Origin: Rhodocollybia butyracea
Taxonomy: Eukaryota > Basidiomycota > Agaricomycetes > Agaricales > Omphalotaceae
Assembly (NCBI GenBank): GCA_015501585.1
Contig: JADNRY010000063.1
Location: 1 to 64,000, forward strand
DNA: 64,000 nucleotides
Reading direction: 5' to 3'
Both the position numbers and the translations under genes were made by a program. This document shows positions 56,101 to 64,000 of this stretch, in pieces. The notes beneath the pieces are model-generated. The model was given only the letters and a program-made list of their open reading frames with translations. It did not search any database and was not told the DNA's origin. Within the stretch, counting starts at the first letter, position 1; every line of letters starts with the position of its first letter.

Positions 56101-56701
56101 TGTTACGACCATGCCGCATTGGCATCCCTCGGATCATCGCCGGATCACCTCTACTATCATCCCAGCACCATTCCAATTCCATCCGTCTATTTCCGTCATC
56201 TTATCTCTTATCTTTGTCCGATGACGTACTGCCATCGGACCTTTCGGATTACTTTCTAATTGGTTCTTATTATCTTTCGATTATATTCCCTTTCCGATCT
56301 ATTGAGTATTATTGTCTTATGATTGTATTACTTACTTCGGTCTTCTGTATACATTTCCGACTATTGTCTTCTACCAATCCGGAAGCCCCGGACTCTTAGT
56401 ATATAAGTAGTACAACCTTGTACAGTAGTCCTCAGTTTAAATATCAACTTGGATAAACCAGACCTCCTGTCCGACTAAGTTCCGCCCTAGTCTATCTTTC
56501 TTCCATCTTACTCATCGGCCGAATCTATCTTTGTCTCCTGAACTTCATTTCGGGACTATTTGGCGTGACGAGGGTCTAGCTAATAGCTATACCGCACGTC
56601 CCACTTCTTCTTCGATCTCCGATATCGGTCCGAGGCCTACTTCGTCAATACATACCTTTCGGATACCGATCGGATTCCTTCGGTCTTGCACAATCTTAAC
56701 A
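56101..56701 (+). repeat. Gypsy 3' LTR adjoining pogo (601 bp)
   Basis: It runs TGTTACGACC to CTTAACA, with two small internal deletions relative to the 640-bp LTRs. It is inserted in the pogo transposase gene. The flank to the right is GATAG. Confidence 0.9.
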
Positions 56702-57254
56702 GATAGTTGAAGGCCTTTGCTCGCTTGGGATCAAGCCCTGAACCTCGTGAAGTTTTCAACGCACTTGGAAATTCCTTCAAGAACCTTTTGACCCATGACC
56801 TTGAAACCATATTCTCACCAACACTTTGCCCCTTCTCCTTCAGAGTGGCCTTCGCCTTGGGTCTAATGGTTTTCCGGTTAACAGGCATACCTGCCAGTCC
56901 CAGGTACTGTATCCATTCCACAAGAACCTCCTTCTCCGCTTGTGTTAACAGTGCCTGCGCATCATGTGCCTTCTTCTTTGGCTCAATACCTTTGAGTCGG
57001 TTGAGAAGTGTCTTGTAAGGAACACTGTATTCTGCTGCCGCCGCTTTTACATTTTTGAAGTCACCATTTGTCCAGGCTATCCTAGCCTGGGCTAACTTGT
57101 CTTCTGTCCTCTCGTCAATTTTCCGTGGCTTGGTCGGCCCAGCTTTACAAAGGTTTTTTGGGAGAGTCATTGTGGTGTGGTTAGAGGTGCCGTTGATGCC
57201 GATGACATCACTAGCACGGCGCGCCATTGTTGTCACGTCTCTTCCATCATTCAT
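56702..57254 (-). pseudogene. Pogo-like transposase, N-terminal fragment
   Basis: A psq-type helix-turn-helix (ARIAWTNGDFKNVKAAAAEY then SVPYKTLLNRLKG) is followed by a CENP-B-type DNA-binding domain (LTQAEKEVLVEWIQYLGLAG; SRSWVKRFLKEFP). This order is typical of Tc1-mariner/pogo transposases. The gene is cut at codons for AFNYL by the gypsy LTR, so the DDE catalytic domain is missing here. It is predicted to continue after the far end of gypsy copy F. Confidence 0.85.
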
Positions 57255-57603
57255 TTTCTTTTGTCTCTTACTTTGTAAATACTGACCCGATAAACTTGTA
57301 ATTTGTGGTATCTACTCCTGAGATGTTACTCTAAACTTATATATCCTTTGTTGAATAACTATTATTCATTGTTCAATAGTTCCTGGGTATTTGATGGGAA
57401 AATCACGCTCACCTGTTCCATAGTTTGGTCTTATACTTGACATCTTTTCAAAATCAGGGAGTTATGAGTAGCTGGGAATTAAGAACAGGATGTAAAGATA
57501 GTATTTAAAAAAGATGAAGCTTCATATGTGAGCAGAACCATAAGAAATATGGATTTTTTTGAAAGTGAACTATCCCGAGCCGGGAAAAGTTCCCGAACAC
57601 CCA
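56702..57603 (-). mobile_element. Pogo-like DNA transposon, 5' part, in the copia 5' LTR
   Basis: Its outer end, read inward on the minus strand, is TGGGTGTTCGGGAACTTTTC. The adjoining bases are TA (57604-57605), the expected pogo target, followed by copia LTR sequence. The other end is off the window. Confidence 0.7.
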
Positions 57604-57671
57604 TAGTACAGTCTCAATACAAGTCGTTTGTCATGTACACTTCTGAGGCTTAGACTTATACATATTTCACA
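57604..57671 (+). repeat. Copia 5' LTR, 3'-terminal fragment
   Basis: 'cagtctcaatac.agtcg' through 'ttagacttatac' to TTTCACA matches the copia 3' LTR on the left. The missing first part of the LTR was separated by the pogo insertion. Confidence 0.85.
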
Positions 57672-57687
57672 GGTTATGGGCCCCGGC
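57672..57687 (+). promoter_or_regulatory. Copia primer site (initiator tRNA-Met anticodon arm)
   Basis: GGTTATGGGCCCCGGC directly follows the LTR and is the same site as in element D. Confidence 0.65.
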
Positions 57688-57754
57688 TATCACTGTTAAA
57701 CACACTTGATTCATACACCTTTGAATAACCGACTCATACTACACTAAACATAAC

Positions 57755-60492
57755 AATGGCTAGTAACGGAGCAATACCACCCCTTTACCTGACATCCCTG
57801 AAGACCAGAAATTCGACGGGATACGCCTAGCTTGGGCACCAGTTGAAAGAAAAATTCAAATCACATTGAAAGGACAGGGGCTAATCGGATATGTAGATGG
57901 GACTATTACTATCCCCCCCATCGTTCAACTGCCGCCTAATGCTCCTGGTACAGCTAGTGCACCAACCCCAGTGTACTCCACGAATCCATCCAGGGATGAA
58001 TGGACGTTTCGTAACAACCGGGCAAGAGGGATGATTGAGGTGTATGTCCTTGACTTGCCATCCCTGGTACCTACTGCTGACAAGATGAATGTGTATGAGG
58101 TCTTTGAAGCCTTGAAGAATGAGTTTGGGAAATCGGATGAGATGCAGAAGATAATTACCAACAGACGCCTCAGGAGCCACATCTTCCGCAATAGTGAACC
58201 CATTGATTCCTTCTTCAAAACTTTCCGGGAGTTGCAAAGGGAGGCTATTGAAGGCGGAAATGATGTTTCTGACGATATCTTCAGAGAGTTTATCCTCTGT
58301 GTGTTCCCGACTCTGTCCATGGACACTATCATCCAGAACATCACAGCAAACTCCGTAAATTATCCCACCTCTGTGTCAGTGATTCAACAGATCACCTTCC
58401 AGTATTCTCGTACTGAGACTCGACCCGATGCTGCTGTGTCAGGGGATAGGCTTCTGCAAGCAAACATCGCTCTTCAGGCTAGGATCAGGCACCTTGAGCG
58501 TCAGCTTGCCGCCGTTTCTGTTGGTGGTTCAGGAGTGAAAGGGAATGGAAATGGGAAGAAGTGTACTAACCCATATTGCTTGAGAGAAGGGCACGTAGTG
58601 GAGGACTGCTTTAGAAAGGGCAGAGGTAAAGAAGGGCAGTATCCGCCCTGGTGGAAAGGAAAGAAGGATACCCCAGCTGCAAATACAGTGGTTTCTACAA
58701 ACTCATCAGTTTCCATAGGGGAGTTGACACAGCACTATGCCCGTTATAGCATGTCCATGTTGTTGTCAGACTCTGGAGACAAAACCTTCGCTGACTCGGG
58801 TGCTTCAGACCATTTCTTCAGAAAGAAATCTGATTTCCTCACCTATATGCCCTGCTCACGCTTGAGCAGATCATCTGAATCGTCAACGGCTCTAAAGATA
58901 GTCAGCTATGGTAAAGCTCAGAAGTCTTTCGTGCACAAAGGAAAGATAATCAAGATTACCTTTGAGGAAGCCCTTCACTCTCCATCAGTAACCTCAGATC
59001 TCGTGTCTATTTCCAAACTATGTGACAAAGGTATGACCACTGTGTTTGATAAACAAACCGCAAAGTTCTTCTTGGAGTCCGGAGTGCACATCTTGATGGG
59101 ATACAGACATGGTGGCCTATATCGATTGCAGGAGAAAGAGACGTTGGCATTAGTAGTCAAGTCGAGAACCCTGGATAAGCCAGTGGATATTGAGGGATGG
59201 CACCGACATTTTGGTCATGCGGGATTGACGAGAATCCGACTTGCGTTGGAAAGAAACCTACTTAATGGCTTGAAGGTGATTGGAGATCCAAACAGCAAAC
59301 CACCCGAGTGTGACCCATGCCATATCGGTCAGGCCAAATGCAGACCCTTTGACGGGAAAACAGAGGTGGAGTCCAGGATATTAGAACAAATTCACATTGA
59401 CCTCACAGGCCTGATGCACACTCGCGCATTAGGCGGATTCTACTACTCCATGCCTATAGCCGATGGGTGTTCAGCGATGACCAAAGACTACTATCTGATG
59501 AACAAAGAGGCTTCTTCTATGCTCGCGGCATTGGAAAAGTACAGAGCATTGGCCGAGAATGAGACTGGGAAGAGATTGCTATACGTCAGAGTTGATGGTG
59601 GAAAGGAATTTAGTAGTGCACCGTGGATGAAATGGGCAGAAGAGAAGGGAATCAAGCTTGAAGTCACTCCTGCATACTTGTCAGCAGCGAACGGGCTAGT
59701 CGAGCAGAAGCACGGAGTCATCTTTGACCATGTTCATACTATTCTCTACAAGTCCGGTCTACCTCCCTACCTCTGGATGTACGCCTGTGCCTATGTTGTC
59801 TACACAGAAAATCTCCTCCCTGCTGCTAGGACTGGCTACAAGATTCCTGCTGAGCTTTGGTATAGGAAGAAGATGGATGTCGCTCACCTGCGTCCATGGG
59901 GTGCCATCGCTTGGGGTACTATTGTCGATGGCAGTCCAGGTAAGCTGGACCCTCGAGGTTTCTCAGGTAGGATGATAGGCTATGGAGAAAGGGGCGTTTA
60001 TCTGTTGTACTTGCCGTCGGGTCGAGTGGTTGCTAGCCATGATGTGTCCTTTGACAAGAGGGTACAAGCTTCTCTGCCCTCAGTTGCAGGGGAAAGGGGA
60101 GAGGGGAGCAACGGAGACATTGATGTAGGAACTCAACATCTCGACGACGTCAGGGCAACTGATGCCGGAGACAGCACTAAAGTCTCCAAGTCCGTGATCT
60201 CCAACTCATTAAAGGTACCCGATCAATACTTAAACCCACATCCACAGCTTCAGCAACCTCGCCACTCTACTTGCAATAAAACTCCTTCAGCTATTGCAAA
60301 GGCCAGCGCAGAGTCTGAAATCAGAGAGAGAGAAAGTAATAAGGCAAGACTCGAATGGGCGACGGATCTTAGAAGGCTGAGAGCAAATTTCACTGCCCTT
60401 ACCGAGAATTTACCCACTGAAGTTGACAAGATATTCAATGCCGCCCTCACAGCTGTTGGACTACCACCTGTTCCAAAGACATACTCGAAAGC
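57755..60492 (+). pseudogene. Copia gag-pol, 5' half: gag, protease, integrase
   Basis: A start MASNGAIPP at 57755 is separated from the long frame by one 1-nt shift near 57785. From 57800 the frame is open to the gypsy LTR. The domains are copia gag (NEFGKSDEMQKIITNRRLRS; FRELQREAIEGG), a zinc knuckle CTNPYCLREGHVVEDC with unusual CX4CX4HX4C spacing (near 58560), protease FADSGASDHF (58785), GAG-pre-integrase with HHCC (WHRHFGHAGL...CDPCHIGQAKC) and the integrase core IHIDLTG, VDGGKEF, NGLVEQKHG (D,D-35-E). The C-terminal region ends at SKA, where GCTTT/AAAGC marks the LTR insertion. RT and RNase H are at 22091-23644 on the other strand. Confidence 0.9.
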
Positions 60493-61132
60493 TGTTAAGA
60501 TCGTGCAAGACCGAAGGGATCCGATCAGTATCCGAAAGGTATGTATTGAAGAAGTAGGCCTCGGACCGATATCGGAGATCAAAGAAGAAGTGGGACGTGC
60601 GGTATAGCTATTAGCTAGACCCTCGTCATGCCAAATAGTCCCGAGATGAAGTTCAGGAGACAAAGATAGATTCGGCCAATGTAATGGCCGACGAGTAAGA
60701 CGGAAGAAAGATAGACTAGGGCGGAACTTAGTCGGACAGAAGGTCTGGTTTATCCAAGTTGATATTTAAACTGAGGACTACTGTACAAGGTTGTACTACT
60801 TATATACTAGGAGTCCGGGGCTTCCGGATCGGTAGAAGACAATAGTCGGAAACGTATACGGAAGACCGAAGTAAGTAATACAATCATAAGACAATAATAC
60901 TCAATAGATCGGAAAGGGAATATAATCGAAAGATAATAAGAACCAATTAGAAAGTAATCCGAAAGGTCCAATGGCGGTACATCATTGGACGAAGATAAGA
61001 GATAAGATAGGAAGATAACGAAAAGAGATAAGATGACGGAAATAGATGGGATGGAATCGGAATGGTGCTGGGATGATAGTAGAGGTGATCCGGCGATGAT
61101 CCAAGAGATGCCAATGCGGCATGGTCGTAACA
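60493..61132 (-). repeat. Gypsy F 3' LTR (640 bp, minus strand)
   Basis: It runs TGTTAAGATC to GGTCGTAACA in plus reading. It is preceded by AAAGC (60488-60492), which matches GCTTT beside the LTR at 23645 in complement. The polypurine tract follows at 61133-61145. Confidence 0.95.
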
Positions 61133-61305
61133 GTATCCCCCTCTTAGGCTTCAGCCTTTGAAAGCCTCTAAGTCCAGAGCCAAAGTTGGAGGGTGTCAGC
61201 CAAGAGTCAGGGTCACCGTGATGTGAGAAAGTCTAGAAGATTCTAAGACGTCACCGAGATCTCCGCTTATTGTTCCTGTGATCCTATAGAGTCTAAGCGC
61301 CTGGG

Positions 61306-61314
61306 TATATAAGG
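61306..61314 (+). promoter_or_regulatory. TATA box of the antisense gene (F)
   Basis: TATATAAGG lies 53 bp before the ATG at 61367. It is the same as in B and A. Confidence 0.6.
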
Positions 61315-62178
61315 TCGTGCCAAAATCCAAAATTTCCCTAAGTACCCCCATCATTTTACTATCACCATGACTTCTCGCGCCAATTCTCACATATCCGACG
61401 ACTCCGACGAGGAATTCAGGAAGGCCGAGGAAGCAGCAGCAGAAGGGAAAGCTTTACTCGAAAGGAAGGCGGCCGAGCGGGCAGCAAAGAAGGAGAAAAA
61501 GCGACAGGACACAGCAGCGGAAGCTGAGCAGCTCTGTTTATTCGTCGAAGAGCAGCAGAGGGAGGCGGAGAGGGCAGCGGCCAAGCTGGCAGCGAGGGAA
61601 GCCAGCAAAAAGGCTGAGCGAGAGAGGAAGGCCAAGGAGAAGCGGACGGCCAAGACTCTCCGGGCGTACAAAATTGCCAAGTCCAAGGCAGCGTCGGCCG
61701 ATGAAAAGGCAAGCAAGGAGAGGATGGCAGCTGCCTTGTGGCGCCAGCAGGAAGGGGAGAAGGAAAATGTCACGGGGCCAAGTACCCCGAGTGGGTTGAA
61801 GAGGAAGAGGGCGGCGCCGAAGTCGGCCGCGAGGGTGAGTCCGTTTAAAGTTTTTTTCTTTTCTAACCCATTGTAGGTCCCCGACTCAGGTCCTGAGGAT
61901 GATCATCCATCCCCCGACAATGACGACAGCGACGACAAACCGGAGCCAAAGAAGCCGAAGAAGAGCGGTAAGAAGTGCGTTCGGTGCGAGGCGAAGGAGT
62001 TGGGTTGTACTTGGCGAGGCGGGAAGACCGAGGCCTGCTCCGAGTGCAACACTTCAAAGGTGAAGTGTTCACTTGTCGGCCGGGATAGCCAAAGGAAGGT
62101 GGATGAAGAGAGCGAGGGTTTATTGGCAGAGGTGGCGGGATTGCAAGCGGAGGTCGCTTTGCTCTTGAGCACGTTGGA

Positions 62179-63643
62179 TGTAACGCCTACGGCACGTTCA
62201 TTGCCGTTAGCGCCAATATTACATAATTAGTCTACTCTTATCCTCGTACCACATACTCGTTTTGGTCTATTTCTTTAATAGAACGAGATCTTGCTCATGG
62301 TCTGAGGCATTAAGAGTCAGGGCTCTTACACTTTTTTGAGCAACCTTGTCCTGAATAGGACTATTACAGCAATATGACCACACAACAGCACAACTCAAGC
62401 CATGACTCTGTCATGGCTCTGGCTTACTCTTTTCTTTCTCAAATCCTTTCTATGTTCCCTCATGATCCTCTCTCACACATCTCTGGGATCCTGGACTTCT
62501 CCTCCCAGGGAATTCAACAGCTGCTAGTCAACTTTAAGCAGCTCTGGGAACAACATGGTCTTTCAGTGGCTGGTAGGAATTTGGCAGAGGCAGTGGTGCA
62601 GGATTCAACATTAAGATGTTGCTGGGCAGTGAAGGAAGAAGGTTTCCAGGCAGAGGTCTGTTTTCAGATGATAGAGTCTATTAAGAGACTGGGAGAAGAG
62701 TTTGGGATGGAACTGTCCAAATCTCAAACACCACCTCCTGCTCTGAGTTCTCCATCACCTTTGACCGCTCCTACTGCTTCATCATCAACTCCCACACTTG
62801 CTTCGAATGCGTCAGACACGTCGAAATCATCTCCACATGCTCTGACATTGGTTTCACCATCCAAACCCACTCCCCCTTCACTTCAACTCCAACCAACCTC
62901 AGAGTTTGCATGGGAGGTGGCTGAACTGCGGAAAGCAGGCCGGAAACTCGAAGTATTCATGGATAAACATGTCACGGGGCTTGAACACACAGCTGGAGCA
63001 CCGCCAGCTCGTGTTCATCTCTCAAACACTCCAACCGAGTGTACACCTGTGCCTTATGTTGCCCCTGTGACTGCCGTTCCACCAACAGGCCTTCGTAAAC
63101 GTGTCAAACACAACATGTATGGTGCGTTTGGTTCGCTCTTGCTTCGTTCAAGTCGTTGCCCATCCCAATCTGGTACACTCATGCCATCACCTTCACCCAC
63201 TGAAACTCCCCATCACCATATTTGTGCTCCCATTCATGGTGCTGGAGATCTACTGTCTCCAATCTGCCACCACCATCTCAATCTGGACTTAGTGTCAGCA
63301 TCCAGAGAATCCGGCGATTTTCACAGGACACTTTCTCTTCTTCTGCACTTATGGAAATTGCCAGCATACTACATCGTACGTTACCTATTAGATGACTGTA
63401 TGTTTCTCTTTGTTATGTTTTCCCTTTTCCATCTTTCTCTTTTGTTTTTTTTTGGGTAAGATGGACCTGTGGGGTCAATCTAGGGGGCATGTGTAACGCC
63501 TACGGCACGTTCATTGCCGTTAGCGCCAATATTACATAATTAGTCTACTCTTATCCTCGTACCACATACTCGTTTTGGTCTATTTCTTTAATAGAACGAG
63601 ATCTTGCTCATGGTCTGAGGCATTAAGAGTCAGGGCTCTTACA
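62179..63643 (+). mobile_element. Small LTR element H (1,465 bp) with an unknown ORF
   Basis: Two identical 152-bp LTRs (TGTAACGCC...CTCTTACA at 62179-62330 and 63492-63643) are flanked by the duplication TTGGA (62174-62178, 63644-63648). A purine tract AGGGGGCATG precedes the 3' LTR. There is no protease, RT or integrase. It is a recent non-autonomous element. Confidence 0.9.
62374..63459 (+). CDS. ORF of element H (361 aa, unrecognised)
   Basis: It starts MTTQQHNSSHDSVMALAY and has a helix-rich first third (SSQGIQQLLVNFKQLWEQHG; EVCFQMIESIKRLGEEFGME). A Ser/Thr/Pro-rich linker and a short helix (EFAWEVAELRKAGRKLEVFM) follow. The last 80 residues are His/Leu/Phe-rich and look non-coding, so an intron or UTR is possible there. 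The position suggests a gag-like protein. No zinc knuckle or known domain is present. Confidence 0.5.
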   Translation: MTTQQHNSSHDSVMALAYSFLSQILSMFPHDPLSHISGILDFSSQGIQQLLVNFKQLWEQHGLSVAGRNLAEAVVQDSTLRCCWAVKEEGFQAEVCFQMIESIKRLGEEFGMELSKSQTPPPALSSPSPLTAPTASSSTPTLASNASDTSKSSPHALTLVSPSKPTPPSLQLQPTSEFAWEVAELRKAGRKLEVFMDKHVTGLEHTAGAPPARVHLSNTPTECTPVPYVAPVTAVPPTGLRKRVKHNMYGAFGSLLLRSSRCPSQSGTLMPSPSPTETPHHHICAPIHGAGDLLSPICHHHLNLDLVSASRESGDFHRTLSLLLHLWKLPAYYIVRYLLDDCMFLFVMFSLFHLSLLFFFG

Positions 63644-63856
63644 TTGGAGGAGCAGGTCGGAGGCCTGACGGCGGAACTGTCGGCCCTCCGATGTTTCTTA
63701 GTTGGTACGCACCAGGGCTTTCAGGAGGAGGGAAGGCCAACTCGGACCCCGTCGAGGCCAAAGCCCAAGTTGAAGGGAAAAGGGAAGGAGAAGGAAACGG
63801 GAGAGAAGGATCCGGAGGAAGGAGGTGATGAAGATGGAGAGGGAGAGGAAGAGTAG

Positions 63857-64000
63857 GTAGAGAGCCGTCGGCCGAAGCCTCGGAAGGACTTCGCAAACGT
63901 GTTCCAAGTGCTGTTCTGGGTTGTCGGAATAGATGAGGATATCATCCAGGTAAACTATGACGCAGACATTGAGCATGTCCAAGAATATGTTGTTGATGAA
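63857..64000 (-). pseudogene. Gypsy F RT fragment joined to the 3' UTR by a deletion
   Basis: Read on the minus strand it gives the RT active site [20 protein letters not shown], then jumps near 63885 to the 3' untranslated sequence that follows the chromodomain in A and B. RNase H, integrase and chromodomain (about 2.4 kb) are missing. The rest of F is beyond the window. Confidence 0.85.

Larger units (their letters stand above)
23645..56701 (+). mobile_element. Chromodomain Ty3/gypsy copy A, interrupted by elements B, C, D and E
   Basis: In order it has a 5' LTR (23645-24284), gag (24344-25612, 34201-34618, 46399-46460), protease (to 47430), reverse transcriptase/integrase/chromodomain (49056-49136, 52240-55028), an antisense gene (55313-55861) and a 3' LTR (56101-56701). 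Removing the four inserts and their duplications rejoins the element without loss. The left flank is GCTTT and the right flank is GATAG. An intact insertion would have identical flanks, so the two ends come from two different insertions joined by recombination. All coding parts are broken by stops and frameshifts. Confidence 0.9.
61367..63856 (+). pseudogene. Antisense Zn2Cys6-type gene of gypsy F, split by element H
   Basis: Exon 1 is 61367-61834, the intron 61835-61876 (GTGAGT...TAG, 42 nt), and exon 2 61877-62178 continued at 63649-63856 after element H. Without H the frame is open from MTSRANSHISDDSDEEF to EDGEGEEE and the stop. Exon 1 is a charged Ala-rich helix ending GPSTPSGLKRKRAAPKSAAR. 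Exon 2 has acidic DDSDDKPEP, basic KKPKKSGKK, the CX2CX6CX9CX2CX6C cluster and a coiled coil. This copy best defines the intact gene. The spacing is GAL4-type; the role (for example regulating the element or host genes) is unknown. Confidence 0.8.

Overview
The window looks like a transposon-graveyard region of a fungal chromosome, most likely a basidiomycete of the Agaricomycetes type. This is inferred from several genes with many 42-74 nt introns, retroelement families with chromodomains, small gag-only LTR elements and a Zn2Cys6-type protein. No rRNA or tRNA gene, CRISPR array or bacterial-type operon was seen.

Region 1-21.2 kb is old accessory DNA. It holds two arrays of short dyad motifs (1.4-1.9 kb), decayed copia pol fragments in opposite orientations (3.2-5.0 kb), a diverged direct repeat (5.1-6.1 kb), an AT-rich block, a segmental duplication (9.7-10.5 and 13.2-13.9 kb), a 363-bp MITE with 8-bp target duplications (11.9 kb), a solo copia LTR (14.6 kb), and one good multi-exon host-like gene (16175-17665, 432 aa). 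That gene has a helical N-terminus and a low-complexity tail.

Region 21.2-64 kb is a nest of elements inside one copia retrotransposon. The 3' half of that copia lies on the minus strand (21250-23644) and the 5' half on the plus strand (57604-60492). Both are cut at the same AAAGC/GCTTT site by chromodomain Ty3/gypsy LTRs. Inside the left gypsy ('A') are a second copy of the same family ('B', 25613-34200), an 11.8-kb Ty3-type element with 1-kb LTRs ('C', 34619-46394), a gag-only copia-like element ('D', 47431-49050) and a 3.1-kb giant palindrome ('E', 49137-52232). Each has a target-site duplication that joins perfectly when the insert is removed. On the right, a pogo-like transposon lies in the copia 5' LTR and is itself cut by a gypsy LTR. 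A right-hand gypsy copy ('F', minus strand) carries a small LTR element ('H', 62179-63643). Target duplications do not match across gypsy A (GCTTT left, GATAG right), but GCTTT matches the far LTR at 60493. The simplest explanation is an inversion by recombination between two inverted gypsy copies nested in the same copia.

The most interesting biology is that two unrelated LTR-retrotransposon families each carry an intron-containing gene in antisense between pol and the 3' LTR, with its own TATA box. In the chromodomain gypsy (copies A, B, F) it encodes an Ala/Glu/Lys/Arg-rich coiled-coil protein with a CX2CX6CX9CX2CX6C Zn2Cys6-like cluster. In element C it is a six-exon, 394-aa protein of unknown function whose five introns all keep the frame. 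Other mechanistic signals are an 11-nt Tf1-like self-priming match in the gypsy, a stem-loop just after its gag stop, an in-frame GGGTTTT slippery site between protease and pol of C, and copia primer sites matching the anticodon arm of initiator tRNA-Met.
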